NCBI RefSeq assembly: GCF_000967425.1
Contig: NZ_FO082820.1
Coordinates: 930,001 to 994,000 of the forward strand
Source of the DNA: Pseudorhizobium banfieldiae
GTDB taxonomy: Bacteria; Pseudomonadota; Alphaproteobacteria; Rhizobiales; Rhizobiaceae
Direction: 5' to 3'
Length of the DNA: 64,000 nt
Of the stretch, positions 1-10,391 are shown piece by piece. The notes beneath the pieces are model-generated. The model searched no databases. It saw only the letters and a program-made list of their open reading frames with translations, and was not told the DNA's origin. Position numbers and translations under genes: made by a program. The first letter of the stretch is position 1. Each line of letters begins with the position of its first letter.

Positions 1-2
1 TA

Positions 3-1241
3 CAGCGTTCCTTCGAGCGCGGCGGACTGAACGGCATGCTGCGGCTCATGGAGCGGCGGGCGCGTCAGCCCGGTGCCAATCTCTACGTCGTCGCCGGGCC
101 GAACGGCGAAATCCTCGCCGGCAACGTCGCCTCGCTGCAGCCGGGGGTGCTCGACGAGCAGGGCTGGACCCGCTTTCCCTTCGCCTACAAGCCCTTCTCC
201 GAAGCGGGCGCGGAGCGCGAGCACATGGCAATCGCCAATGTCGTGGTGATGGAGAACGGCCTGCGGGTGATGGTCGGCCGGGATCTCGGCGAACCGGGCC
301 GGTTCCGCGGCATTGTCCGCCGCGCGCTGATGCTGGCGCTGACGATCATGGGGATCGGTGCGCTGTTCATCTGGTTCGGGATCGGCCGCAATGCGCTGAA
401 GCGGATCGACCGGATGTCGGCGGCAAGCCAGAAGATCATGGCCGGCGATCTTTCGCAGCGCCTGCCGGTTGGCCGCTCGGGCGACGAGTTCGATCGGCTG
501 TCAGAATCGCTCAACGCGATGCTGGGGCGCATCGAGAAGCTGAACGAGGGCTTGCGGCAGGTCTCCGACAACATCGCCCATGACCTCAAGACGCCGCTGA
601 CGAGGCTGCGCAACAAGGCGGCGGATGCCCTGGGAGACGAGGAACCGGAAAGCCGCCGCGTGGCACTGGAGGGGATTATTGCGGAGTCCGACCAACTGAT
701 CCGAACCTTCAACGCGCTGCTGATGATCTCCCGCGTCGAGGCGGGATCGATCGCCGCCGAGATGAGCGAGGTCGACCTGTCCGCCATCTCCGCAGACAGC
801 TGCGAACTCTACGAGCCCGTCGCCGAAGAAGCGGGCCTGAAGCTGGAAACCGCGATCGAACCGGGCGTGAGGGTCAAGGGAAATCGGGAACTGATCGGCC
901 AAGCGATCTTCAACCTGCTCGACAATGCCATCAAGTATGGTGGCGAGGGGAAGGGGGCAGGCGAGATCCGGCTGGTGCTGAGGCTCGAGGATGGCTCGCC
1001 GCGGCTTTCGGTCTGCGACAGCGGCCCAGGCGTGCCGGAGGACAAGCGCCATGAGGTGACGAAGCGCTTCGTACGCCTCGATGCCAGCCGATCGAAGCCC
1101 GGCACCGGGCTCGGGCTTTCGCTGGTGGAGGCGGTGATGGACCTGCATGGCGGATCGCTCAGGCTTTCTGCAACCCATCCCGAGCGGGAGAATGCGCCGG
1201 GGTTGACGGCCACCATGGTATTCCCGCCGTTCAGGCCCTAA
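3..1241 (+). CDS. HAMP sensor histidine kinase, N-terminus cut by window edge
   Basis: Inner-membrane two-component sensor kinase. The frame is open from base 3, so the real start and first membrane helix lie to the left. Counting from the ATG at 36, a hydrophobic helix spans about residues 94-117, followed by HAMP, the HisKA box with phospho-acceptor His at about 182 (NIAHDLKTPL), and a HATPase_c domain with N box (FNLLDNAIKYG) and G boxes (DSGPGVP, GTGLGLSLV). A response regulator is expected just upstream, outside the window. glnE starts 26 bases after the stop on the same strand, so co-transcription is likely. The signal sensed is not evident. Confidence 0.9.
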   Translation, partial: QRSFERGGLNGMLRLMERRARQPGANLYVVAGPNGEILAGNVASLQPGVLDEQGWTRFPFAYKPFSEAGAEREHMAIANVVVMENGLRVMVGRDLGEPGRFRGIVRRALMLALTIMGIGALFIWFGIGRNALKRIDRMSAASQKIMAGDLSQRLPVGRSGDEFDRLSESLNAMLGRIEKLNEGLRQVSDNIAHDLKTPLTRLRNKAADALGDEEPESRRVALEGIIAESDQLIRTFNALLMISRVEAGSIAAEMSEVDLSAISADSCELYEPVAEEAGLKLETAIEPGVRVKGNRELIGQAIFNLLDNAIKYGGEGKGAGEIRLVLRLEDGSPRLSVCDSGPGVPEDKRHEVTKRFVRLDASRSKPGTGLGLSLVEAVMDLHGGSLRLSATHPERENAPGLTATMVFPPFRP

Positions 1242-1267
1242 GAAGAGGGTCGTCGAGGGAGGACGCC

Positions 1268-4216
1268 GTGGGAGAGACTGCAACCTATCTGAAGGACGTC
1301 GCCGCAGAGGTCATCCGGCCGCAGAGCCAGACCGAGGCGAAGACCGTCACGTCGCAATTGAAGGACCTTGCGAAGCAGGAGGCGGCGCTGGCGGAGGTCA
1401 TCGCCAGTGATGGCGCGCTGAGGTCGTTCCTGGTCGCCGCACTCTCCCTCTCGCCCTATCTGCGCGAGGCCGCAACGGTCTCTCCACATCTGCTTGCGAC
1501 TGCGGTGACGGAGCCGCTGGAGCCGACGCTGGAGCGGCTGGTGACCGAGACCCGCGACTGCTGGAAGCCGAGGGAGGGCAGGACCCCGTCTGAAGCGGAG
1601 GTGATGACGGCACTCCGTACGCTGAAGCGGAGCGTCTCCTTCCTGGTGGCACTGGCGGATCTCGCCAGGCTCTTCACCGCCCGCGACACGACCCGCTGGC
1701 TGACGCTCCTCGCGGATGCAGCGGTGGCGGCCGCGATCGACCACCTGCTGCTCGGCGGCCACGAAAGCGGCAAGTTGACGTTGAAGGATCCGGAGAAGCC
1801 GAGCATCGGCTCAGGGCTGATCGTGCTGGGCATGGGCAAGCTCGGCGGCTACGAGCTCAACTATTCCTCCGATATCGACCTCGTCATCTTCTTCGACCCG
1901 GAAAGTGGTATCCTGCCGGACCCGCTGGACGGTTCGGAGATTTACGGCCGGATGATGCGCCGGCTGGTGCGCATCCTGCAGGAGCGCACGGCCGACGGTT
2001 ACGTCTTCCGCACCGATCTTCGCCTGCGCCCCGACCCGGGCTCGACGCCCCTTGCCGTGCCGGTGGAGGCAGGGCTGCTCTACTATGAGAGCCGCGGCCA
2101 GAACTGGGAACGCGCCGCCTTCATCAAGGCGCGCGCCATGGCGGGCGACCTGGAGGCCGGCGAATGGTTCCTGCGCCAGCTGGTGCCCTTCGTCTTCCGC
2201 AAATATCTCGATTACGCGGCGATTGCCGACATCCATTCCATCAAGCGCCAGATCCACGTGCACAAGGGTCATGGCGCGATCGCCGTCAAGGGGCATGACG
2301 TCAAGCTCGGCCGCGGCGGTATTCGCGAGATCGAATTCTTCGCCCAGACCCAGCAGCTGATCGCCGGCGGTCGCATGCCGCCGCTCAGGACCCGGCAGAC
2401 CGAGGTTGCGCTGGAGATGCTGGCGGAGGCGAACTGGATCACCCCGGCAATTGCCGCCGAACTGACCGAAGCCTACTGGTTCCTGCGCGACGTCGAGCAC
2501 CGCATCCAGATGGTGCGCGACGAGCAGACCCACCGCCTCCCGGATAGCGAGGCGGAGCTGAAGCGCATCGCCTTCATGCTGGGATTTTCCGATACGGCCG
2601 CCTTCTCGGCAAGGCTGGAGACGGTGCTGCGAACGGTCGAGAAGCGCTATGCGCGGCTGTTCGAGCAGGAGACCAAGCTCTCTGGCGTCGAAGGAAACCT
2701 CGTCTTCACCGGCCAGCAGGACGATCCGGAGACGCTGAAGACGCTCGCCTCGCTCGGCTTCGAGCGGCCCGCGGACATTTCCCGCGTCATTCGCACCTGG
2801 CATTACGGCCGCTATCGCGCCACCCAGTCGGTGGAGGCGCGCGAGCGGCTGACGGAGCTGACGCCGGATCTCCTGAAGGCGTTCGGGGAAAGCAGCCGCG
2901 CCGACGAGGCGCTGCTTCGCTTCGACAGTTTCCTCTCCGGCCTGCCCGCCGGCATCCAGCTCTTTTCCCTGATCGGCAACAATCCGGCGCTGCTCTCGCT
3001 GATCGTCACCGTCATGTCCTCGGCGCCGCGGCTGGCCGACATCATCTCGTCGCGCCCGCATGTCTTCGACGGCATGCTCGATCCCGGCCTGATGGCGGAA
3101 CTGCCGACGCGCGAATATCTTTCCGAACGTCTGCGCACCTTTCTGACGGCCGCCCGCCACTACGAGGAACAGCTGGACCGGCTGCGGATCTTCGCGGCCG
3201 AGCAACGGTTCCTGATCGGCATCCGCCTGCTCACCGGGGCGATCGACGGCATTCAGGCGGGGCGGACCTTCACGGATCTCGCCGACCTGCTGATCGAGCA
3301 GGCGCTGCTTGCTGTGGAGCGCGAAATCGAGGCGGCGCATGGTCGTTATCCGGGCGGCCGGGTGGCGCTGATGGGCATGGGCAAGCTCGGCAGCTTCGAG
3401 CTGACGGCAGCCTCCGACGTCGACCTGATCCTGCTCTACGACTACGACGACGAGGCCGGGGAATCCGACGGCGCAAAGCCACTCGACAGCACGCGTTACT
3501 TCACCCGTCTGACACAGCGCCTGATCGCGGCGCTCTCGGCACCCATGGCCGAGGGCGTGCTCTTCGAGGTGGACATGCGGCTGAGGCCGTCCGGCAACAA
3601 GGGACCGGTCGCAACTCGTATCCGGACCTTCCGCAAGTATCAGCAGGAGGAAGCCTGGACCTGGGAGCACATGGCGCTCACCCGGGCTCGGATGGTTTGC
3701 GGCGATCGCGGGCTGGTGGACGAGGCTTGCGCTGTCGTCGCCGAAACGCTCTCGCGGCAGCGTGAGGAACAGAAGATCGCGACAGATGTGCGCGAAATGC
3801 GCGACCTGATCGAGCAGGAAAAGCCGCCGCGCGACATCTGGGACCTGAAGCTGGTTCCCGGCGGGCTCATCGATATCGAGTTCATCGCCCAGTATCTGCG
3901 GCTGGTTGCGCCGGCTCGAGGGCTCACGATCGACACCAACGAGATGAGCACGATGCAGGCGCTGGAGGCACTTGGCAACGAGATGCTGCCGCCCGACGAC
4001 CTGGCGACGGTACGAGAGGCGCTCCGCCTCTTCACCGAACTCTCGCAGATAATCCGGCTTTGCATCGACGGGCCGTTCTCTCCTAAGGAGGCCCCTGCCG
4101 GACTGGTGGAGCGGGTTTCGAGGGCAGGAGACTGCCCCGATATCCGGACGCTGGAGGGAGAGGTGAAGCGGCTGTCCAAGGCGGTTCGCGGGATCTTCCG
4201 CAAGCTCGTCAGCTGA
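1268..4216 (+). CDS. glnE: Glutamine synthetase adenylyltransferase / adenylyl-removing enzyme
   Basis: Cytoplasmic enzyme that adds AMP to, and removes it from, glutamine synthetase in response to the PII nitrogen signal. At 982 aa it has full family length. Two nucleotidyltransferase cores are visible, each GMGKLG followed by an acidic S-D-x-D metal motif: about residues 186-205 (deadenylylation half) and 702-722 (adenylylation half). Each is followed by a GlnD PII-uridylyltransferase-like helical region. The start is a GTG with GGAGGA just upstream. It lies 26 bases behind a sensor kinase gene. The 3' end overlaps by 8 bases the end of the convergent PAS kinase gene. Confidence 0.97.
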   Translation: MGETATYLKDVAAEVIRPQSQTEAKTVTSQLKDLAKQEAALAEVIASDGALRSFLVAALSLSPYLREAATVSPHLLATAVTEPLEPTLERLVTETRDCWKPREGRTPSEAEVMTALRTLKRSVSFLVALADLARLFTARDTTRWLTLLADAAVAAAIDHLLLGGHESGKLTLKDPEKPSIGSGLIVLGMGKLGGYELNYSSDIDLVIFFDPESGILPDPLDGSEIYGRMMRRLVRILQERTADGYVFRTDLRLRPDPGSTPLAVPVEAGLLYYESRGQNWERAAFIKARAMAGDLEAGEWFLRQLVPFVFRKYLDYAAIADIHSIKRQIHVHKGHGAIAVKGHDVKLGRGGIREIEFFAQTQQLIAGGRMPPLRTRQTEVALEMLAEANWITPAIAAELTEAYWFLRDVEHRIQMVRDEQTHRLPDSEAELKRIAFMLGFSDTAAFSARLETVLRTVEKRYARLFEQETKLSGVEGNLVFTGQQDDPETLKTLASLGFERPADISRVIRTWHYGRYRATQSVEARERLTELTPDLLKAFGESSRADEALLRFDSFLSGLPAGIQLFSLIGNNPALLSLIVTVMSSAPRLADIISSRPHVFDGMLDPGLMAELPTREYLSERLRTFLTAARHYEEQLDRLRIFAAEQRFLIGIRLLTGAIDGIQAGRTFTDLADLLIEQALLAVEREIEAAHGRYPGGRVALMGMGKLGSFELTAASDVDLILLYDYDDEAGESDGAKPLDSTRYFTRLTQRLIAALSAPMAEGVLFEVDMRLRPSGNKGPVATRIRTFRKYQQEEAWTWEHMALTRARMVCGDRGLVDEACAVVAETLSRQREEQKIATDVREMRDLIEQEKPPRDIWDLKLVPGGLIDIEFIAQYLRLVAPARGLTIDTNEMSTMQALEALGNEMLPPDDLATVREALRLFTELSQIIRLCIDGPFSPKEAPAGLVERVSRAGDCPDIRTLEGEVKRLSKAVRGIFRKLVS

Positions 4217-6557
4217 TCGCCGGGCGGGGGACTGCGAAGGTCGCGCATTCCGGAACGCTGAGCGACACCACCGTGCCCTTGCCGACGCAGGATCGGATCC
4301 GCATGCTGCCGCCGTGCAGGGCGACCAGGGAGCGGGAGATCGCGAGCCCGAGCCCCGAACCGCCCTTGCTCTTGGCATACTGGCTCTGCACCTGCTCGAA
4401 GGGCTGGCCGATCTTTGCAAGTGCCGTCTTCGGGATGCCGATGCCGGTATCGGCGATCGTCAGCAGGAAGCCGGATTCGGAACGGCGGGCCCTCACGATG
4501 ATCCTGCCGCCCTCGTCGGTGAATTTCACGGCGTTGGAGAGCAGGTTCAGCATCACCTGCTTCATGGCACGGCGATCGCCGACCATTTCCAGATCGTCCG
4601 AGAGGCACTGCTCGATCGTGATCTTCTTCTCCTGGGCGGAGATTGCGGTGAGGCGAAGGCTCTCTTCAATGAGCGGCACGAGGTCGATTGCCTCGCACTG
4701 GATCTTCATATGCCCGGCCTCGATCTTCGACATGTCGAGGATATCGCTGATCAGGTTGAGCAAGTGCTTGCCGCTGTCATGGATGTCGCGGGCATATTCG
4801 CTGTACTTCGGCGAGCCGACCGGCCCGAACATCTCGTTGACGAGGATTTCCGAGAATCCAAGGATGGCGTTGAGCGGCGTGCGCAGTTCGTGCGACATGT
4901 TGGCGAGGAATTCCGACTTGGCCTTGTTGGCCGCCTGGGCGCGCTCCTTCTCCGCCTGATAATTGGCATTGGCGATCGACAGCTCTTCCTTCTGCTTCTC
5001 CAGCTTCTTCTGCGAGGCGGAAAGATCGCCGACGGTCGCCATCAGGCGGCGCTCGGAATCGCGCAACCGGTCCTGCTGGCGCTTCATGAGGGTGATGTCG
5101 GTACCGACCGAGACCATGCCGCCGTCGCGGGTGCGGCGCTCGTTGATCTGCAGCCAGCGATCGTCGGCAAGCTGAACTTCCGTCGTGCGCGACAGCCCGT
5201 TCTGGTCCGCATCGGCAATTCGCCGCTCGATCACCGGTCGCGCTGCGGCGGCCTTGACGACGGAGCGTTCGGTGCCGGGAACCAGCACCTTGTCCGGAAG
5301 CCCGTAGGCCTGTTGGAAGTGGGCATTGCACATCACCAGCCGGTCGTTCTTGTCCCAAAGCACGAAGGCCTCCGAGGTGCATTCGATGGCATCGGCCAAG
5401 CGCTGGTCGGCCTCCGCATAACGCTGTGCCAGCCGGTGCTGTTCGGTCACGTCCATGGCAATGCCGATCACATGGGTGCGGCCGGCGGCGGTCCGCACCA
5501 CCTGCGCGCGGGCGCGCATCCAGACATAGTGGCCGGCGGCATGGCGCATGCGGAAGATCTGGTCGACCTGCTTGGCATTGCCGCGGCTGATGGCGCGTGC
5601 GAGCGCATAGAGATTGCCGTCGGTCGGATGCATCATCCGCGCCGCATCCGCGAAGGACATGACATTGCCGGCGGGCGGATAGCCGAGCATTTCGTACATG
5701 GAGCCGGACCAGAACAGACGGCGGTTGGCGACGTCGAAATCCCACAGACCACAGCGCCCGCGCGACAGCGCGGTCTCGATGCGCAGATTGGCCTCGAGGA
5801 AGGTCTCGTCCGCCTCCCGTGCCCGCTTCACCTGCATGTAATAGGCATAGAGGATGACCAGCAGGATTACGGAGATGCAGGTGAACAGCGTCACGTTGAG
5901 CGACACTTCGTGCCGCCAGAAATACTGTATCGGAGCAAGCGAACGGGCCACGACGATGAGCGCGCCATTGTCGCCAAGCGGCTGGATCGCCGCATAGTGT
6001 GCGTCCTCGCCAATGGTCGTCTCGATCAGGCCTGATCCGACGAACCGACGCTGGGCCGCAGTTTCTGGAAGAAGCGACGTCAGCTGGCGCCCGACATAGG
6101 TACCGGCGCTGATGCCGCCGAAGATCTTGCCGGAAGGATCGACCAGGAGAAGGAAGGCATCGGGATGAAGACGGTCGGCGGTCAGGAATTTCGCCAGCTG
6201 CGCCTCGGCAGCCGCGCGGTCGCCGGCGCTCAGCGCGGCGTCATGTCCGGCAAAGGCCGCGACGGCGGTAGCGGCAACCAGTGCCGTTGCGTCCCGCGCG
6301 CCTTCCTGAAGCCGCTCGTATTCGGAGACCAGGCCCAGGCTGCGCGAGGTTGCGACCACCGCCAGGAAGGCGAGGATGAGGAGCGGGATAGAGCGCTTCA
6401 GGACCAGTTCGACGCGCGGCATCTGACGCGATATCGGCGTCACCGTCAGGTTGGGCCGGCCCGAGAAGAGCCGGGATGCCCCATCACGCCCCGGAATCTT
6501 GAGACGCAACCATCCATCGCCGGCGGTGTCCCGCCGCACGTCCGCCATCGTTTTCAT
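4209..6557 (-). CDS. Membrane PAS-domain sensor histidine kinase
   Basis: Membrane sensor kinase of about 782 aa. Two hydrophobic helices near residues 55-73 and 222-242 bracket a periplasmic sensor region. Two PAS-like domains follow (WDFDVANRRLFW and FVLWDKNDRLVMCN regions), then a coiled coil, HisKA with His near 556 (NMSHELRTPLNAILGF) and HATPase_c (LLSNAVKFT, DTGIGIP, GGSGLGLAIS). No receiver domain is fused, so the partner is elsewhere. The ATG at 6557 is preferred over 6569 because GAGGGG stands 4-5 bases before it. It is convergent with glnE. Its ligand is unknown; the architecture resembles the PleC/DivJ kinase group, but assignment to either is not supported. Confidence 0.88.
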   Translation of the reverse strand: MKTMADVRRDTAGDGWLRLKIPGRDGASRLFSGRPNLTVTPISRQMPRVELVLKRSIPLLILAFLAVVATSRSLGLVSEYERLQEGARDATALVAATAVAAFAGHDAALSAGDRAAAEAQLAKFLTADRLHPDAFLLLVDPSGKIFGGISAGTYVGRQLTSLLPETAAQRRFVGSGLIETTIGEDAHYAAIQPLGDNGALIVVARSLAPIQYFWRHEVSLNVTLFTCISVILLVILYAYYMQVKRAREADETFLEANLRIETALSRGRCGLWDFDVANRRLFWSGSMYEMLGYPPAGNVMSFADAARMMHPTDGNLYALARAISRGNAKQVDQIFRMRHAAGHYVWMRARAQVVRTAAGRTHVIGIAMDVTEQHRLAQRYAEADQRLADAIECTSEAFVLWDKNDRLVMCNAHFQQAYGLPDKVLVPGTERSVVKAAAARPVIERRIADADQNGLSRTTEVQLADDRWLQINERRTRDGGMVSVGTDITLMKRQQDRLRDSERRLMATVGDLSASQKKLEKQKEELSIANANYQAEKERAQAANKAKSEFLANMSHELRTPLNAILGFSEILVNEMFGPVGSPKYSEYARDIHDSGKHLLNLISDILDMSKIEAGHMKIQCEAIDLVPLIEESLRLTAISAQEKKITIEQCLSDDLEMVGDRRAMKQVMLNLLSNAVKFTDEGGRIIVRARRSESGFLLTIADTGIGIPKTALAKIGQPFEQVQSQYAKSKGGSGLGLAISRSLVALHGGSMRIRSCVGKGTVVSLSVPECATFAVPRPAIS

Positions 6558-6711
6558 AAGTCCCCTCATGGAAATCCGGCGCGCCGCTCGCCCGAATCTG
6601 ACCTAATGAATCACGAGTGATTCGCCGTGTCCAGAGGTTGTTTAAGACATTTTTAAATCTTGGATTCGGCCGGATTCTCCGGCGGAATCAGAGGTTGTAG
6701 CGGGAAGAGGT

Positions 6712-9360
6712 TCAACCCTTCAGCATGCGGTCGACGATGTCGCGGACATCGCTGGAGAGCTGGGCGCTGCGGTCGATTGTCAAGAGGGCCGCCCGGGCGT
6801 GATCCGCCCGCACTGGCTCCAGGGAGCGCCATGAACGCATGGATGTGAGGAGGCGAGCCGCGAGCTGGGGGTTCTTCGGATCAATCGCGAGGATCCGCTC
6901 CGCCAGGAACCGGTAGCCCTCGCCATCGGCCCGGTTGAAGCCCGTAGGATTGGAGAAGGCGAAGCTGCCGACGAGCGCGCGCATGCGGTTCGGATTGCTG
7001 GCGACGAAGTGACGGTTTTCCATCAGCGCCTTTACCCGATCGAGCGTGCCGGCGCCCGGTATGGTCGCCTGCACCGAAAGCCACTTGTCGATGACGAGCG
7101 GGTTGTCGTCAAAGCGCGTCACGAACGCGCCAAGCGCGGCGTCGGCCTCGTCGGTGTCCGGGAAGCGGTGGGCCAGCACGGACAATGCCTGGACGAGATC
7201 CGTCATGTTATCGGCCGATGCAAAGGCCTCTGCGGCCCGGACCGGCGACTGTTCGGCATAGGTCAGGTAGCCGAGTGCGCTGTTGCGAAGTGCGCGCCTG
7301 CCGGCGCTCGCAGCATCGGGGCTGAAACCGGCACCGTTCTTCATTGTGTCGAAGAGGTGCTGGAACACCTTGCTTCCGGTCTTGGCGACTGCGGTCAGGA
7401 CGGCCGTGCGAGCTGAGTGGATGGCGTCCGGGTCATTGTTGCTACCAAGTTCACGGGCAATATCCGCCTCGCTCGGCAGCGCCAGGACCTGGGCCCGGAA
7501 GGCAGGCTCCAGCGCGTCGTTTCCGGCAATCTCGATCAGCGCGGATATAACGGCCGGCGGGCAGGTGACCGTGCCGCCGTCGCGAATATCACGGGCGCCC
7601 TGCATGAGCACGGGGAGGATCAGGTCGTTCAGCGCCTGCCAGCGGGCGAAGAGATCGCTGTCGTGGCGCGCGATATGCACCAGATCATCGGTACTGCGGT
7701 CGAGATGCAGGTTGATCGGCGCCGAGAAGCCGCGGTTGAGCGACAGGACCGGCCGCGACGAAACCCCTGAAAAGGTGAAGGTCTGCTTGCGCTCGGTCAG
7801 GTGCAGGACGTCGCCCGTCACCTCTCCGCCTGCCACGGCAATGGGCGTCGCCGTGGATCCGTTGTCGAGGATCAGCGCGAAGGAGAGCGGAATGTGCATC
7901 GGCTCCTTGGCGGATTGACCCGGTGTTGCCGGAATCATCTGCTCGAGCGACAGCGTGAAGGTGGCGGCGGCGGGGTCATAGGCGCCCGAGGCGGAGACCA
8001 TCGGCGTGCCCGCCTGATGGTACCAGAGCGAGAACTGCGAAAGGTCGCGGCCGTTCGCGTCCTCGAAGCACTTGACGAAGTCTTCCACGGTGGCCGCGTC
8101 GCCGTCGTGGCGCTCGAAATAGAGGTCCATGCCCTTCTTGAAGCCCTCCGCCCCGAGGAGCGTGGCAATCATGCGGGTGACTTCAGAGCCCTTCTCGTAG
8201 ACGGTGGTGGTGTAGAAGTTGTTGATTTCGCGGTATTTCGTCGGCCGCACCGGATGGGCGAGCGGTCCGGCATCCTCCGGGAACTGCTCCGACTTCAGGT
8301 GCCGCACCTCAGCTATGCGCTTGACCGCGCGCGAGCGCATGTTGGCGGAGAACTCATGGTCCCGGTAGACCGTCAGGCCCTCCTTCAGGCACAGCTGGAA
8401 CCAGTCGCGGCAGGTGATGCGGTTGCCGGTCCAGTTGTGGAAGTATTCGTGGGCGATGATCGCCTCGATATTGGCATAGTCCTGGTCGGTGGCCGTCTCC
8501 GGATCGGCAAGAACATACTTGTCGTTGAAGACGTTGAGCCCCTTGTTCTCCATCGCTCCCATGTTGAAGTCGGAGACGGCGACGATCATGAAGATGTCGA
8601 GGTCGTATTCTCGGCCGAAGCGCTCCTCATCCCACTTCATCGAGCGCTTCAGCGCATCCATGGCATAGGCGGCGCGCGGCTCCTTGCCGTGCTCCACATA
8701 GATCTTCAGCACCACGTCGCGGCCGGACATGGTGGTGAACGTGTCTTCGACAACACCGAGATCACCGGCGACCAGCGCAAAGAGGTAGGAAGGCTTCGGA
8801 TGCGGATCGAACCAGGCGGCGAAGTGCCGGCCCTCGTCATAGTTGCCGCCGCCGAGGAAATTGCCGTTCGAGAGCAACAGCGGGTTCGCGGCCTTATCGG
8901 CAATGATGGTGATTGTATAGGGCGCCAGCACATCCGGGCGGTCGGGGAAATAGGTGATGCGGCGGAAGCCTTCAGCCTCGCACTGCGTGCAATAGACGCC
9001 GTTGGTCCGATAAAGCCCCATTAACTGGGTATTGGCTTCGGGATTGATGAAGGTGGTGACGGTGATCTCGAAGGGCACGGCTTCCGGCAGGTTCCGGATC
9101 GTCAGGCTCTGCGGCGTGGCATCGTACTGACCTGCCGGAACCTCGTTCTGGTCCAGAAGCAGGCCCGAAAGCTTCAGCTCGTCGCCATCGAGCACCAGCG
9201 GCGCGCCCGGATCGGCGCCATCGCGGCGATGGAAGATCAGCCTGGCATCGACCTTGGTGTTGGTTGGGTCGAGTTCGAAGGTGAGGTCGACGCGTTCCAG
9301 GACGAAATCGGTCGGGCGGTAGTTGGCAAGTTCAACCGTCTTGGTATCGGATGTACCCAT
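6712..9360 (-). CDS. pepN: Aminopeptidase N (M1 metallopeptidase)
   Basis: Cytoplasmic zinc aminopeptidase that removes N-terminal residues from peptides. The 882 aa match the bacterial PepN length. The exopeptidase motif GAMEN lies near residue 266 and the zinc site HEYFHNWTG near 301, with the downstream Glu in the LKEGLTVYRD segment. The C-terminal half is the alpha-helical PepN domain. An in-frame upstream ATG at 9456 exists, but the ATG at 9360 (MGTSDTK) has AGGAA before it and matches the usual N-terminus. Single-gene unit. Confidence 0.96.
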   Translation of the reverse strand: MGTSDTKTVELANYRPTDFVLERVDLTFELDPTNTKVDARLIFHRRDGADPGAPLVLDGDELKLSGLLLDQNEVPAGQYDATPQSLTIRNLPEAVPFEITVTTFINPEANTQLMGLYRTNGVYCTQCEAEGFRRITYFPDRPDVLAPYTITIIADKAANPLLLSNGNFLGGGNYDEGRHFAAWFDPHPKPSYLFALVAGDLGVVEDTFTTMSGRDVVLKIYVEHGKEPRAAYAMDALKRSMKWDEERFGREYDLDIFMIVAVSDFNMGAMENKGLNVFNDKYVLADPETATDQDYANIEAIIAHEYFHNWTGNRITCRDWFQLCLKEGLTVYRDHEFSANMRSRAVKRIAEVRHLKSEQFPEDAGPLAHPVRPTKYREINNFYTTTVYEKGSEVTRMIATLLGAEGFKKGMDLYFERHDGDAATVEDFVKCFEDANGRDLSQFSLWYHQAGTPMVSASGAYDPAAATFTLSLEQMIPATPGQSAKEPMHIPLSFALILDNGSTATPIAVAGGEVTGDVLHLTERKQTFTFSGVSSRPVLSLNRGFSAPINLHLDRSTDDLVHIARHDSDLFARWQALNDLILPVLMQGARDIRDGGTVTCPPAVISALIEIAGNDALEPAFRAQVLALPSEADIARELGSNNDPDAIHSARTAVLTAVAKTGSKVFQHLFDTMKNGAGFSPDAASAGRRALRNSALGYLTYAEQSPVRAAEAFASADNMTDLVQALSVLAHRFPDTDEADAALGAFVTRFDDNPLVIDKWLSVQATIPGAGTLDRVKALMENRHFVASNPNRMRALVGSFAFSNPTGFNRADGEGYRFLAERILAIDPKNPQLAARLLTSMRSWRSLEPVRADHARAALLTIDRSAQLSSDVRDIVDRMLKG

Positions 9361-9751
9361 AAGTACAGGGTTCCTATGCGTGCTTGAAAAACGAGAGGCC
9401 TGCGCAGCAGGCCTGCGAACGCGACCGAACCTGAATCGGCCCATAACCAGCCTCACCGCTCAAGGATTCCGCCGCGCGGTTCGGAAGGTCTGCAGAATAG
9501 GGCAAGCGCGGGTCCTTCGGTGAGCGAGACGGCGCCACGATATCAATGGGTTGCTAACACGATCCTAACGGCTGCAGCTTCTTTGAAGTGCAAGCGTGCC
9601 GAGACGAAGTCTATCCGGAAATGGTCGTGAGGATTTTCTCTACCACCGGAAGGTTCCGGCAGCACTTGAGGTGGGGGAACCAACTACGCTCGGCAGCTGG
9701 AATGAACCCGCCGCCAGACGCACGGTCTGGGGCGGGTGAGATCTATTCGTA
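9361..9751. other. Intergenic region with one hairpin
   Basis: No gene is supported here. It holds the promoter side of pepN and, at its right end, the hairpin listed separately at 9707-9736. Confidence 0.5.
9707..9736 (-). terminator. GC-rich hairpin behind the small secreted protein gene
   Basis: CCCGCC-G-CCAGAC / GTCTGG-GGCGGG forms a 12-pair stem with one bulged G and a short loop, 16 bases past the stop codon at 9752. No long U run follows on the minus strand, so termination is inferred from position and stem strength only. Confidence 0.45.
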
Positions 9752-10108
9752 TCAATCGCAGGCTTCCTGCGCCGCGGTGGCAGCGGCAGTTTTCTCGCCT
9801 TCCTGCTGGGCGGCGACATCTTGCCCGGACGTGGCGAGAGAGCTGCTTTCTCCCATCGGCATGTCCCTGCCGTCCTTTGCCGCCGTTTCCGGAAGAGCTT
9901 CTTTGCTGGTAGTCGTCGTACCGGTCGAAGATTCCGTCTTCACCTGACCGGCATCGCCCTCCAGGGGTGCATGGGTTCCGTCCTTTGCGATGCCCGCTTG
10001 CTGCTCCGTGCTGACCGAGCCGGTCGTTTCCGGGCAGTCGGCGAAGCTGGAGCTGTGGGTGGCAGCTATCAAAGCGATAGTTGCCGGCATCAAGACAATC
10101 ATTTTCAT
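9752..10108 (-). CDS. Small secreted acidic protein, unknown function
   Basis: 118 aa with a clear Sec signal peptide (about residues 1-23, ending SSSFA before DCPETTGSV). The mature part is hydrophilic, rich in Thr, Ser, Gln, Ala and acid residues, and has one Cys near each end, which could form a disulfide. Segments such as AKDGTHAPLEGDA and LATSGQDVAAQQ look like those of conserved small rhizobial proteins without assigned function. Probably periplasmic. ATGAGCC upstream in the other strand reads as GGAGGATGAG, a good ribosome site. Confidence 0.75.
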   Translation of the reverse strand: MKMIVLMPATIALIAATHSSSFADCPETTGSVSTEQQAGIAKDGTHAPLEGDAGQVKTESSTGTTTTSKEALPETAAKDGRDMPMGESSSLATSGQDVAAQQEGEKTAAATAAQEACD

Positions 10109-10391
10109 GGCTCATCCTCCTTTGCCGATTGACGAACATCGGTGGAGAAGCCTTTGTTCCTTGCTTACGGCCGATCACAGCGACTTGGGCAGTGTTCGTG
10201 CCACCTTCCGATCGGTCGCAGACAGATGCGTCGCAGGGGCTGAGGCTTTACTGGGGGCGCCGGCGTAAGCACCCATCAGCAACATTGATGGGAATTCGGC
10301 ATTATTCGCTTTGATCTTAGCCGTACTCCGATAGTTTCGGTTGCACCCGCCACCATGTCCCCGTCGAGTTTGCAATGCCCGAGAATGCCAG

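Noticed and set aside
1811..4420. 869-codon frame on the minus strand across glnE
   Set aside because: Antisense of a clear glnE; Arg/Gln/His-rich shadow typical of high-GC DNA with no recognisable domain.
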